A DNA stretch of 64,000 nt from Apostichopus californicus (taxonomy: Eukaryota; Echinodermata; Holothuroidea; Aspidochirotida; Stichopodidae): positions 528 to 64,527 of the forward strand of contig JAIPMN010000338.1 of the NCBI GenBank assembly GCA_020650975.1, written 5' to 3'. Numbering within the stretch: position 1 is the stretch's first letter; each line of letters begins with the position of its first letter. Below the pieces are notes generated by a model that did not search any database, had not been told where the DNA came from, and saw only the letters and a program-made list of their open reading frames with translations. The translations under genes and the position numbers were made by a program. Below, in pieces: positions 10,801-25,800 of the stretch.

Positions 10801-13800
10801 GCTGATTTCTTGGGTATTGTTTTTACTTAAGATTGGTTGCTGTCTCTTGCTAGGGCCCCATTTGCATGCCTCCAGTCCTCTCACTTTGTTCCAGCTGTTT
10901 CAAAACTTGATCACCATCGAGTCAAATCCAAACATCGCACACCACTGAGTTACTATGCAATCACCACGGTGTCCATTTCGTATGGAATAACAGGTAAATG
11001 GAACGATATTTTGACCATGGCCACATATGTTTGGACAATGTCAGTATTAAACAACACACAGACATGAATAAGAATCTTTTAGGATGACTTGGATCATGTT
11101 GTGAATCTGAGGAAGGACACCTGTGGACTCGGTTAGTCACGTCACACACATTGAACTAGAGTCTACCGTGGCAGTATTAAATGGTGTACCACATGTCTTA
11201 CTTGATACCCCGGTACTGTGGACTGGCCGTTGGGGGTTTCATGCTGCTACAAGCTTGAAAAGGAATCGGCCTGATTTAAACAAGAAAGGTTCAAGAAATG
11301 ATTGATGAAAACTGGTTTCATGGGTGAGAGCTATCAATGCATCTGATGTGCAGTTAGCATACAGGGTTGGTTTGGTAGGGGAGAACAGAATGTTCAAAAA
11401 AAAAGAAAAAAAAATATGGGTGTTGGGAGGAGAGAACAGGCTTGGGAAAAGGGGGATATTAATAGGATGGAGAAGGTGTCTTGCTATCAATAACTCTCTC
11501 CAGATCACATTAAATGTGTTAGAATGCACGATTGTATGTTTATAAAGAATGCAGGTTTACGTCAATCCTAAACATCCCCCCCTACCCCCATAAATGATTC
11601 TCTTAATGACCATGTCACAAAGAGAATCTTTACATGATAACTCGGTTCGATATAATTGACTGGATGAAACAAAGAGATATCATGACATGCAGTAATCTCT
11701 GACAACAAATAAAGATATTATAAAAACTTGATTAAAAAAAGAAAATTCTCCTTGCATGTGAAAGGACAATACCAGAACAGTTCTGTATGACATGGCAAAT
11801 AGTAGCACAGAAGAATTTAAAGGTATGCTGTATTGGCCCTAAATATGGTAGATATTCAAATATGGTCACCTTTGGTCAAAATTCTTAAACTGTTTTTATT
11901 ACAACCTTGGAGAAAATTTTTCCTCACTGGGACATTCAGTCATCTTGTGTGTGCCTTAAAAATGTCTGAGAACAATTTGGTGAGTAAAGACCTCAAGGAA
12001 AGTACTTTTTGAAAACTTCTAGCAATTATAGCATGCTATAATTTGGGGCCAATACTGACTACCTTTAAGGGTCAATCATCATCAGTCCAGAACTAACGGT
12101 TCTCCCATCGAGATGGACGGGATAGGAGTTAGGTCACCCTTGTGATGCTGAACATTCTCCAAGTTGCTATATAAAAGGTAGCATTTTACACCCTTACCAT
12201 TGTGATATTACTAATCAGCTATAATCTTGTAGTCACATTTCAAAACTAGATCGTGGAGGAGGGTGTTATTGTGGAAAGGAAACTGGTGGTGATGAATGTA
12301 TATTATATGAAACTCAAATGGTTTGCTATTTCACACCAGGATTTAAAATTCATTTCACAGAGCTAACATTGCATGCCTTTTGTTCGAGAACTCCAAAAAA
12401 AAATAATAATGATGGCATTAGAAAAATTAGAAGGAAAAAAAATTATATCTGTTTAGAACAGCAAACACTACATTACCTTTCGCTAAAAGTAAGAATCGCA
12501 TGAGGTATTGGAACAAACTGTGCAGCCCCTGTATTAAAGGTTAATATGGAACAGGAGGGAGGAGGTGATACTTTAATATGGGTGAGGGAGCAAATTTGAA
12601 GGATTTGGGAGAGGATAGTTAAATATGGGTAAGGAGGGAGCGAATTTGTAGGGTTTGGGATGAAGGAGAAGAAAGACATTTTCAATGTGTCTGACATAAC
12701 TGACATGTGTCAATTAGAAAATTTATCTCTTGACAAACACATTGAATAATTCAAATCAAATAATGTGCACTGTTTGGCTCAGTTTATATTAGACCGGGAA
12801 GATCAGACCCTTGCGAATTGAACCCTGTAATAGACCAGGATCGAGGGAGGATCAGACCCTGGCCTCGGTCTGTTATGTTTAAGGTAAAAACAGCTCAGGG
12901 TTGACCCTTACCTTCTGTTCTTGTGTATATGTTTAAGGTAAAAACAGCTCAGAATTGACCCTAACCTTCTGTTCTGGTGTAATTATGTAAGGTAAAAACA
13001 GCTCAGGGTTGACCCTTAATTTCTGTTCTTGTGTATATGTTCAAGGTAAAAACAGCTCAGGGTTGACCCTTACCTTCTGTTCTTGTGTGTTTAGGTGCAT
13101 AATTTGACACGATAGTACTAGGCATTAGCAGCAGGGCTGTACACCACACGGCGTATGTTTTGCGCTTCTTCTTCTAATAACGAAACTTCAACTTCCTATT
13201 CAGCGAGGGCAGGGTCTGATACCAAGTAAGTGGTCTAATTTAATTGCGCTGGGGCGCACACTAAATTTAGTGCTGGACACCTAATCGCGGGGTCTGATAC
13301 GTAATGTAAACATAGCCTCTCTGTTCCAATATGCAAGCAAATCTGTCATTCCAAGAAATAGGGACAACAACAACAATTTTTGAAAGCCATTAGACCCCGG
13401 AAGAAAAATGACACAATCGAAGACAAAGATGAGGGATGGGGGGTATGGTGGGGGGATGGGAGGGGATGGTGGGGCAAAGAATGATAATCACTGCATACTA
13501 TGGATTTCTCTTAATATTTCATAACACTGACACTCCATTCTCCAAGATATCTTGACCACAGAAAAGAAAGAATATAAGGAAAAATAACAAAAATGGGGAG
13601 AGCACTAAATAAAATGAAATGATGGGAGAACTTTGAAAAAAATTTTAGGTCAGGGGATGACCGATAAAGACTGTAAGATATTTACCCATAATGCACCTCC
13701 CATATTAATGGAAGGTCTTGCTCCTTTCTATACAACCTCTCTCAAACTGCATGGGATTGTTGTGCAGGTGGCAAGATTATTATATATCCATTTTGGTGTC

Positions 13801-16800
13801 AATGTCTTTCTTATTTCCTGTTTGATTTCAAAACTGAATTAACTAAACATATCGCTTTCCAAATTTTATCAAAGGACAACAGACCATTCACAGGATTTTT
13901 CAAGACGAGTATTTTTGTCATCCTGTGGTGCTTATAATTTTAAGTGTATGAGCTAGAGACTACTTCAAACAGGTAGGACCAACAACAGATATCACAGCAC
14001 CAATAGGACGACTTTGATCTAAAGCTCACTACAGACATAATTGACAAAAAGATGGCACATCTGAAAATGTGGGCCATAAACATACACTAATCATGGTACA
14101 TGAACAAATATTGAAAACTATTATTAAGTATGTACTAAAGCAGCTTAATACAGTCCAGTTTGCTTGCATTATCATGTGTGGCTATCACAATAAAGTTAGT
14201 GACTACAGTCTACTTTTTGGATATATAATGTCTGGTAACCATGACATAACTAGTGACTACAACTCAGATTGAGTGTATATAATGTGCAGTTACTGGTGAC
14301 TATGGTCTAGTTACAATTTTGTGTAGTTTTCAGTGGAAAAATGGTTGAGAAGTTTAAGATTACATTGAAACTGTAGTATGCACCACTCACTGTGCAGACT
14401 AAGTCATTAATATTAAGTCGGTCGATTTTACTGGAGTCAATATTTTAACCAAAGGTAAGGACAAAAAGCAATAAAATCAACACAAAGATTATGTTGATCA
14501 TTTCAGATTTGTAAGGATTATTTCATACATTCTGATCATCATCTCATATATATATTGATGATCAGCTCATACTGACATATCGATCGTATGGATCTGTTCT
14601 ACTGATGGACTCTAGAAGCATTCCCATCAGGCATGGAAAAGATATTATCAACACGGTATCTCGAAAGTTTAATAGCAGACACAAAAGTATCGAAAATATT
14701 TGGAAGTAAAATTAACTGTCTCAAAACTGGAATACAATAAAAAGATTCACAATGAAAGAACAATTTGACAGCCTACGTGAAAATACTGCTGAAGAAAAAG
14801 TCAATAAAGGTAAGTTTGGAAAAAATTTTTAATTTGTTTTTAAAAATAAATAACTCTGTTTTTGTAAAAAAGTGATTCAAAGCCTGCCTATGGTTTTTCC
14901 CTCTTATACCCACAAGAGTATCCTTGAGGGGAGAACTGCAACTGGAAACCTTCTCAACAATAAATACATCACTTCATGTTTTGTTTAAACTACATTTCTT
15001 TTATCATGTGGGGAATTTGGTAGTTACATTTTTTGTTTTACTAAAAAAATTACTTTGAAGGGCAGAGGTACTACTGCTGATAAGGACCATGGCATGATAT
15101 AGATTAGCAGGAAATAGCTCATTTACATATTTATGACTTCATATACGAATTCAATTTTCCTCACTAATTATTAAGTAAAAAGCTGTGAGAAGTTTGATTC
15201 ACTGCATTATATACTAATGAAAAAAAAACTTTTAAGAGATATCCCAAAGGGAGATGAGGATATCACAAATTTCGAGGGATATCACAAAAGAAGAATGTCA
15301 CGAGAAATGATCCTTTCGACAAGTGAAATTTGGGTCTGTTGATAAAACCTTAAAAGCAAAAGTATGCAATAGTAGGCCGTCACAGTTATGGGACGTCTTG
15401 CACAGTTTATCTATGATTAATGTAACCTGGGATATAACTGAAAAAAATGAAATTTATGTGACTTTCATGAAGCTGAAGTCATCTGAATATTTTGAAAGGC
15501 AAAGAAAAACGTGTTTTGAGAGCTTTTATAACTGCACCTGTACACTTTGGTGACAACTCAAAAAAAAAGGTTTAAAACTGAGGATATGTATAATTTACAT
15601 GTCTGGAGGATATCATTAAAAGGGAAGGTTACTGTGATTTAAAAAAACAAACAACAACTTTGAGCAGGGAACACTCTGAAAATATGGCGGGTGACACGAT
15701 ACAGGGAATGACATGCTGACATGCAAACCAACGTGAAGTAGCCTCGTCACAAAAAAATGATGTGGAAGAAACAAGTTCTGAAAGTTGCATATCCAAAAAT
15801 GGGGCAAACTGCCATTTTTATGCTTTTTTTAATGATTTATTATATCAGGAACAATTAAGATGAAAGAGGATGGCTATGAGAGATAAAGGGGGGAAGAAAA
15901 TCAAACAGAATGACACAAAGGATGACCAAAAGAGTTCGACAATGAAAGATCAGCTGCTACTCACTGCCTGCGACTATTGTCCCCCAAAGGAGGGAGTAAC
16001 CATAGCGATGTATGTTACCATAGCGATGTTAAGAAAAGAGTGTTTGGTAGTAGGTGGAAAAGAATGAGAGGGAAGAGAGGAGATGAAAAGTGGATGAGAA
16101 TTTTCTCTTTGAATATTCATAAATCAAATAACCACCAAACATGAATAACGTCCTGCATATTCATATCAAGGAGTAACATTATTAATGGCTACATTTATCT
16201 CTCTCTTCCCAATTTTAGGGAAATATGTAACATTCTCAAAATGAAGTGAGCCCTAATATTAAATAAAATATATGGATTTTTATAAAAGGCTCATCATTAA
16301 CAGAACGATTGTGAGACTAGCTTAATCAAAGTACTGAAATAAAAAATTCTCCCGGGCAAGCATGTCTTTGAATAACTTTATAGCTTTAATATACAATCTC
16401 TAATGACAAAACACACACATACAAACAAAAAATACAATTAACTATGCAAATCATGATATATAAAATATCAGTGAGTTTTTTCCCCCTAATATTCTTGTCA
16501 GAAGCATTTCGATAGCTTTATTTCCACACTATTTTTCCGGGACTTTACAGTACACCCCCCTCCCCCCCCCGGCACACCCACCCCCTCTACAACCATGAAG
16601 AGAAATACCATATTTGATTCTCCCTAGTTTGAAATGATCAAGTTATAGTGACAACTTAATCCTTAAATCAATCCCAGAAAGATCTGGTAACAAATTTAAG
16701 AGTGGCAGTAACTTAGCAACACATCTATACATGGCCCTCAGTACATTCATAGATGTCTCCAGAAGACCCTTTAATATGGAGTATCATGACCTCAATAATA

Positions 16801-19800
16801 AAGAAATATTTATCTCTTCAAACAAGTCAGGGGAGAGATTACAATTAGGAATAAAAATTCCCTCCAGGCAAGAAAAGAATAAATGCTGCCATTCCCTTTG
16901 ACGCTCCCCCCCCCCCCTTCCCCATCAGACAGAAGTAACTTAGTTCAAGAATACCAGCATTGATCACATAGCTGTAAAATAAAAAATCTTACAGCCAATT
17001 CTGATCTTGCTTAAAGTTCTCTTAATACTACAGCAGCCCATTCCTTTGCCTTTATCCAGGCCATCTTGTGAGTAATGATCTGAACGTAAACTTTGGATAA
17101 ATTCCCAACAAGTAGTGAATTCCATAGAAGTGACTGTATTATTGAAATCAATATTTTTTACCTCTGCTATGAAAAAGGGTGGGCCAGATAGTTCTAGCCC
17201 ATCTTTCTAGTGGGCTAAGCTAAATACCTATACTATGGGTGCTAGATAATTCTAACCCACCTCTCTAGTGGGTAGGCTAGATACCTCTGCTATGAACAGG
17301 GTGGGCCAGATAGTTCTAGCCCATTTTTCTAGTGGGCTAAGCTAGATACAGTTCTATACTATGGGTGCTAGATAATTCTAACCCACCTCTCTAGTGGGCT
17401 AGGCTAGATACCTCTGCTATGAAAAGTGTGGGTAAGATACTTCTAGCCCATCTTTCTAGTGGGCTAAGCTAGATACCTATACTATGGATGCTAGATAATT
17501 CTAACCCACCTCTCTAGTGGGTAGGCTAGATACCTCTGCTATGAACAGGGTGGGCCAGATATACTAGCCCATTTTTCTAGCGGGCTAAGCTAGATACAGT
17601 TCTATACTATGGGTGCTAGATAATTCTAACCCACCTCTCTAGTGGGTAGGCTAGATACCTCTGCTATGAACAGGGTGGGCCAGATAGTTCTAGCCCATTT
17701 TTCTAGCGGGCTAAGCTAGATACAGTTCTATACTATGGGTGCTAGATAATTCTAACCCACCTCTCTAGTGGGCTAGGCTAGATACCTCTGCTATGAAAAG
17801 TGTGGGTAAGATACTTCTAGCCCATCTTTCTAGTGGGCTAAGCTAGATACCTATACTATGGGTGCTAGATAATTCTAACCCACCTCTCTAGTGGGCTAGG
17901 CTAGATACCTCTGCTATGAAAAGGGAAGGTTTTATCTGGTGATGGTCATCTTGAATAAGGTTGTTTTTCAAGAATAGAAGACTTGTGATGATTATGAATG
18001 AAACAAGCTACTAATAACATTTCTATTCTAATGTATTTATAAAAAAATTAGGCTCTAAATACACGCTGCAACAAAAACCTATAATCAACCAACTACCACT
18101 CAGAATAATGATGATACAATTATCAATTTTTGGGGGGTTTATTAATAAGGTCTACCAAAAATCAGGCACTACTAGTACATGAGGTTGGCAATTTTCCTTC
18201 ACATTGTTTTTCAAAGTAAGATCTGTGAATATTGAATTTATCAGCTGCTAACCAATGCAATCAAATAGGCTGTTAAAAATCGAGTGTACATGAAGTTCGT
18301 TAACTCCGACCGTTCAAACATTACAACGACGGTTATTTAATGTCATGGAAATATTTGCATTCTTGAAGGGTGTCTTGGGGTATTCCAGATGGATTTATTA
18401 GAACAAATTACAGAACACTAATCCTGTTATTGATTTTACGTTCTTTCATTACAATGTAATTGATCTATCTTTAAAATTCACAGAAGACATCAGTCCAGGA
18501 AAGAATAAACTTCAAGGGAAAGAAACTTCATTTGACCTAAAGAAATAACCTCTCTCAATTTTTTAATATTTTTATTTTTTAATATTAGGGTTCTAAACAA
18601 TTTCAGTACACGGTATAAAAACAGAATCAGGAAGGAGACAAATCACAATCCTGCCCCCCCCATCCATGCCATCTCCCCACCCCCACCCCCCCCCCCCAAC
18701 ACATGCAATATGCTCTTCTTTCTTTTCAAGGAAAGGGATACTGCAGAAAGGCTTGAGAACATTAACCCCTCACATTCCTTGGGTGTCCACAAGGAGTTTA
18801 AAGGATAGCTTCAAAAATTAAAAGCCATGGAAGGTTTTCAAGCATCCTGAAAACAGACTTCAAGCACACATCAATGTTATATTGACAGGGTATCGAAGCT
18901 GCTGCAGGTTTTGAAGCACCTACAAAATTTAAAAGCAAGCATTTAGCTTTCAGCTTAAAACAATCAAAATTAATTCTGGAAAAGGTATTTATGGCTTGAA
19001 GCGGAAAATATGTTTGAAGTGAAAATATGTTTCAGGGCTTCACATGTATAACCAGGACATGAAACATTGCTCGTTTCTGGCTGGTGTAACAAACCGAGGG
19101 TGAAATTATTGTTTCCAGGACAACCAAACCACATTCCGTGGCCTCTTGTTCAGAATGCTCTTTGGTGGAACTAGGGGCCCCTTGAGTGTAACCAGGGGCC
19201 ATCTAGCATATTCTAACCTATCCGATATACTTCTTTTGATGTATAGAATTATCATGCAGCAACAAGGTTGCACACACCATTTAATTGTTCTGTTTTCTGT
19301 TTAAATTTGCTTTGAAATAATTACATCCGAAAGTGATGCATTGCCCAGGATCTTACTATTATTAGCTTTTCAACGGAAAAAAACCTGGCTACTGGCTTGT
19401 TTTTTCAAGGATCTATGGAAAAGCTGTTAACAGGCTGGTGACCCCCACCCTTTATTTTCACCTTTGATAACATATGAATCTAATTTCCCAAAAGCCACTT
19501 TCATCAGTCTATAACCTACAACAGTTTCATAACAGATGTATCATGATGCTAGGGCCTAATTTACATATTGAAGTCTGGGCTGATTAATTAACTAGCTATC
19601 ACGATACTTCCCGGAGACAAAACCAAAAAGCTTTATATCACTTCTAGTGAACAATGCAATATTACTACAAAGTGATGAGAAGATGATCTGAATCTTGTAC
19701 CAATTTAGCATCCCACAATTTTCATGATTCGTTGTCTTGTATGATTATCGGTATTACTGATGAGAAGGCATCCAGCTATGTGAGGGCTGTGTATCTGACT

Positions 19801-22800
19801 ATTATATCACAGAAAGGTAATTTAACGACTTTTGTAGGCTCATACAGCCACTATTACGTTTCTAACAGATGCAAACATATGGTTAGCTGATGAACGCTAG
19901 CTGAAGAGATGTAAGTATGGTAGTGAACCTTTATCTTTCTCTCCCACACAAAGAATAAATTTATGCAGACTGTCAGATTATTGCTTTCAATTCAAGTAAA
20001 ATATAATAAATAACCCCTCCTCCTCCCCCTCCCCCCCCAAGCCTAAATTAAAAATTTAAAAAAAAAAGTTCAAATTGGAACGAAGAAAAATGATTGCACC
20101 CGAATTCCTAGTGAAATTTCTTAAGCCCTTTCCATTATGAAAGATTATAAAAATCAGAGAAATCCCTTATATGGAGGGGAGTAAACAGAAATAATAAATA
20201 AATAAATAGATAATAACAGACAAATTTTATCAATAACTTGCACTAAAAATAGTCACAAATCATATTCAGATATATTTGTATGTAAACCAAAATGCTCACA
20301 GAGCATGCATGCTAAATTTTGTTTTAACTACGATACTACTTTTTCCTTTCTCCCAAAAATTCAAACAAGTTTGTGAAACTTCCTGAATATTTCTTAACAT
20401 TTGTGGATAAAGAAATTTGGGAGGGGGAAAAACTTTATTGTTTCCTATTCATAAATTAAAAAGGCTCCCAAAGCCATTTCTTGAAAATTGTTGAAAAATT
20501 ATGAATTTTATGAATATTCAAATATTTTGAAAACAACTGCAATACAGCTGGTTTTGGAAGACTAGAATGAACAGGCTGATAGCCAACTTTATTCATGAAT
20601 ATGAAATGTAAAAGTAATTAGGACATGCTATAAGGCACAAAAAAAATATATATATAAAAATCCATATTTTCATCTGTCTATATATAATATTTAATGAATG
20701 AAATGACCTGGAAAGAAACAAATCTTGACCTGCGACCTGGTAGAGAAGGCATCAGATTCCATTCTGCTTGGTTGTATCTAAAGATGCCCCTAACCTCTTT
20801 TATCATTTCGGAGAAAACGGAACGACACGGGCAGATGCAACACTCAAGTGCAGGGTGGTGTTTTTGTTTTTTAGTGATTTTCTATGAGGTCTTTGGGGGA
20901 GGGATCATGCATGGTTGCTCCAAACCTAGACAAATTTTTGAACAAGGGGTAGAAAAAGCCAAAAAATTGAAAGGAAAAAAAAGCCACATCTACACATACA
21001 CATATATAAGGGAAAATATATTTAAAAAAAATATTGTTACCAAGATACGGTAACACACTACGGATAACAACATGCAACCATTAAACAATAGATATCCTCC
21101 AAATATTTGAATAGTCTAAAAGCAAGTTTATACGACAGAATTTTTGTTAAACACTTTCATTCTCTGATTGACTTACTTTAATTGGTGCACTAAACATGGT
21201 TCTATTTTATTCATTGCCAATAGGGTAACATTGGAAAGATGCCTTTAAATATACAAAATGAAACAGAGCACTTCTCACTTTCTACAATTTGGAGGGGGGA
21301 GGGGTACAAGGGGGAGGTAAGGGGGGGCTGGATAAGTTTTATGAAAGACACACACGATGAGGAAGAGAGGAGAATCCCTAAATATCAGTTATGCCTGACG
21401 TATCGTCTGGAAGGACTGGAGCAAGAGAGTGTGGTTAATGTTAGTCAATTAGGCAATTGGTCAGTCTGTGCTACTTGGGAGCAAATCATTGCCCAAAGAG
21501 GAACATGTTTTTTTTCCTTCCCTAAATTAATAAAAGGAGATATCTGTCGGGTTGCATAACAGTAACTTGAAACAAAGTTAGTCTTTTCTATCTTTTTCTA
21601 ATTTATAACTTTTATATCTTATAAACTCTTTCAAGTGAACAAAAGGCCTAGAGAGAATTATATTATTGTAGCTGATAGTTGATGATGGATTCCAATCTGC
21701 AACAAATATGAAATTAATTTCAGTCTATTTTCAGAGAGGTATGTAGGAAGGCGAAGGAGTTGCGACTACTCAATGCAAGTTTAATATGGGGAAACTCTGC
21801 ACTGACTGAGAGCAAGAATAACACATGCCGGGGAAGCAAAGTTCTGCATACTGCAAATCAACCATATCAAAAGTTCTGAGCCCTGCACGCAAGAAAGAAA
21901 GCAAACCATTCATATGAGGGTTGGGGAGGTTGAGGGGGTTGAGGGGGAGAGGGAAGCCCAGGTGTTACGTTCCCCTTATGACTGCCAACTGAAGCTTTGT
22001 TGATAAACTAAACATTTTACGAAACTTTAACATAAAACGGGGTATAAAGAGGACCTATTTTGACCCCTTATTTTTAACCCATTGTAAATTAATTTTAAGC
22101 ATGCCACTTGTCAAACCAAATAATATTTTATTTTCAACTTTATCAACTTATGTATTTATATTATGTACACTGATCTGTTGTAATCTCACAGGCAACATTC
22201 CCTTTACAACTATCACCTAATTAAGTGTAATCTGCTAAAACAAGTCAATTCTTGGGAAATCTGAGAATTAAACTTACAACATAAATTACCCTAGATTTAA
22301 ATTCACATTCTATATAATAAATGCCTTGACACGTTGACATCTTTTTTCTACATAGCCAAAGAGATTGAGTTGTAACACTTAAATAATGGTTAAAATATTT
22401 TGCTTATATTCTTCAGAAATCCCCCCACCCCACTCTCCCCGGGCCCCATAAAGAAAAAAAATGTGTCATCACCAATATATGGAGGCGATACAGAAGTCTT
22501 GTCTATTTTAGTATCATTCAGAGTAACTTTCCTTTCATGATTATATGCAGGCATCTGTCGCAAAAAACTGCAATACAGAGATGTATGTATAGGCATTCCA
22601 GAAAAGACAAATGCAAAAGATCGAATATATGTACAAGAGAGAAATTCTTTATATATAGATCTTCCAAAAGAGCACATTTTGGATTATTGATAGAGAGATA
22701 TAAACAGCTCAAGAGAAAAGTAAAAGTGTTGAGTACTTTGAAGGGGAAAAATAGAAAAAAGGGGGGGGGGACTTAAAATAGTTTAAAAATAAAGCAACAC

Positions 22801-25800
22801 ATATGAGAAACTTGAGCAGCACTTCCCTCCCCCTGCACTCTGCAAGAAGGAAGAAATTCTGTGAAAACTCTATAAATAAATTTCCTCATTGACCACCTGA
22901 ATAAGAATGTTTCATTCCCTCCCCCCCCCCTCCTTCCAACCCTATTCATTTTTGTTCTGTTCAAATTTAAATTGCACCTCTGATAAACTGAGATACTTTT
23001 AGACTGGCAGTTGAATAGCAAAAGTCTTTGACCTACTACCCCTATCATTGGCCTTCACAATTGACAATTTTGAGACCACAGACCACCTTTTCAAACAACT
23101 TAAAAAGAGTTGATCCGTGATTTTGATACACAAAGGGCACATCTAACTGTACATGACCAAACTAACAGCCTACAGCCAACCCTCGGTGAGAAGAGTTCCT
23201 CTGTGTAGTATGCAGCTGGTACACAATTTATAAACACTGTTGACATATAATTGATATTTTGCTATTTCCTCCTTCTCCTCCTCCTCCTCATAAAAAAAAA
23301 AACACATTTAAGTTACACCTTAGAATGATAAGGCACAACGCAGTTTGTGCCTTAAAGGTTTACCAACCCCAATAATTGACATTTGTTCAAGAATGACAAG
23401 AATGACATGATGTCCATTCCGTTTCCTTATTAGGTATGAAAACAACCTGAAATGAAAGATTTCTTGGAATTTTTTTATTTTTTTTACTTCAGATTTGTGC
23501 ATATTTTACAACAATTTCAAACTCATAGGATGAAACTGAAAATAATAAAACCAAAGATGATATCTGAGTGTCTTCCATGATGTTTGGATCTATAAATGAC
23601 ATTCCCAGAAATCTTAAAACTATCTCGCATAAATGAGAGATGTACCCGTCTCTTTTTCATTTTACGACGGCGAGTAATTATTAAAGTGCAGCGTTTAAAG
23701 AATGGAATGAAACTCAAACTGAATCACATGATCAATATAGAGCTGTGAAAAGAAATCTTTTTTGGAAGACTAATTAATGATGCAATAAGTATGTCAGCCC
23801 CTCCCTCTGTCCCACCTCCGGGCCGCCTGCAAAGAAATATATGATATTAAGAGATCAGCTTTTGGGGTATTGAGAGAGAGGGTGGAGGAGGGGGGGGGGG
23901 GACTAACCTGTTGTTGCAATCGAGTCAAACCTCTCATCCATAGAATCTGAGCCCTCTTCCTCTCTGCTCGGACGTCTGGCTGATCCGGCTCAAACTCTGC
24001 GACGTTCGGCAGCTGTTCGTTGGCTTTCGTGCTACCGTAGCTACAGATGGGAGGGAGTATCCACTTTGTGGGAATGGTGGTGATGACCTGGTGCCAGAGC
24101 AGGACCCCTATACCGAAGAAGAGACACCAGAGCCACTCGCTGATGCTCAGACCGGTAGAACTGAAGACGATGCTGCCAAATTCCACTAAGATAATCTGTG
24201 ATTTTGTATGGGGGGGGGGGAGAAAAAGAGATCAAATTTGAGACAGACCCGTCTGTTAACAGACCGATCATCCGTTAAAAAGTGGACGGACGTGACGTAG
24301 CGATGGGGCCGCACTAATTTGATCTCAGCGAGGAAGCGACAACGAGCGACTACCGCACTTTTATATCAAGAGAAGCAGCACGTCAACAATTTGGGTAAAA
24401 TTTGGGTATTCAATGCGAGGCGGAAATGAAAACAGGGTTTTCAAACTTTCATGAAAGAGTGTAATTTTTTCTTTTTCTTATTTGTATCATAGTAAACCCT
24501 TATTAATGTCTACAAGCTTTGATCAATTGGTTAAAAATAATAGCATAACCAGAAGCACAGAGGGAGTAGTTGGGAGTGGGGGGGGGGAAATAAGTTTACA
24601 GTCATGTGGTTAAACATTAGCCATTACTGCTTTTGTCCCTTCTTTACTTCAAAAACACGGTGATCATTTAGGTTAACTAAAAACTTTGATCCAACAGTCT
24701 ACGGATATATTCCACTTCACAAATCAAAAAGGCAACATTGACGGTCTCTGTAGTACAACCATCAAACAGAACTAGATCATGGTGGGCATTATCTGTTCTT
24801 TTCATTTTTATCACTGACATCATCGTATATTATGGTGACATAATTCTCACTCAGAATTAACACACAAAGTAAATACAATCTTTTTCCAATTGCAAGTTTT
24901 CTGGTTTAAAAAAATGAATCCCACTTTTTTGCCATCGACATGTTTACTACGATTTTAAACAAATGGCTAGTATAACAAAGCTGCTTACCTGAGCGATGAA
25001 AGTCCCTATGACGACGGCTAAGAAAATTGCGTTTTTACTAATTCCGGTGAAGACGTTCCGTTCACCGTGGACTTTCCTGGCGTTAATTTCGTTAAATAGT
25101 TGCATGAGTACAAATGTGTTGAATATTATAGTATAGTGAACGGTGGGCGGGCCCGATATCCCACCTTCGATACCGTCGTCTACGTCAAATAATTCAGGCC
25201 CTGTGAGGAGAACAAACATGGTAACAGTTTAATGGTCTTGTAATAACCATGTATGTGAATGCTCTATGGTGGGGTGGCACCATAGCGGGGAGGGGAAGGG
25301 AAGGGTGGAGAGTCGGAGAGTGAAGACCAAAGAGAATATAAATGCCCGGTATAAACTCTGCCTGACCAACTTACACCAAATTCTGTCCAAGAAAAAAAAA
25401 AAAAACATTCCAATAGTGTGTATTGACACCTGAAGAATTCCTAATACAGTTTTGATAAGAAATCTAAAACAATACATTTTACAAGTAGGGCCATTGGTAA
25501 GAAGCATAATGGGCAACAGCTGTATTCCATCAGTCCTTCCCTTCAGTATTTGAGAAATAAACAACTTTGGTTCACTTTGAACCTGGAAAGTCCTTAGCAA
25601 CTCTGAAAAGGTCAGGTTCTATAGGATGTCTTTGATAAGATTCAGTGACATGCACAGGATATCAACGGGAAGGGGTGGGTGGGCCAAATTCCAAGTTTCT
25701 ACTGAGTGATTTTGGTAGCGGCATGAAACTTGTATGAACAGGCTGTAGACGGATGAAAGATGTTACAAATGCTGGTTGCAGCTGTAGGGTCAGCTGAGGG

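Larger units (their letters stand above)
7895..23907 (-). other. PMCA: 16 kb PMCA intron inside the calmodulin-binding domain (site C position)
   Basis: A GT-AG intron between Gln841 and Ile842. It holds a 100 bp-class tandem array (9413-10095), a TTAA-flanked MITE (11817-12068), a larger inverted-repeat element (12776-13317), a hairpin minisatellite (17161-17925), and C-rich tracts at 16554-16572, 16907-16918 and 18652-18698. No alternative PMCA tail exon was recognised on the minus strand, but a short divergent one could be missed by eye. Confidence 0.85.
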
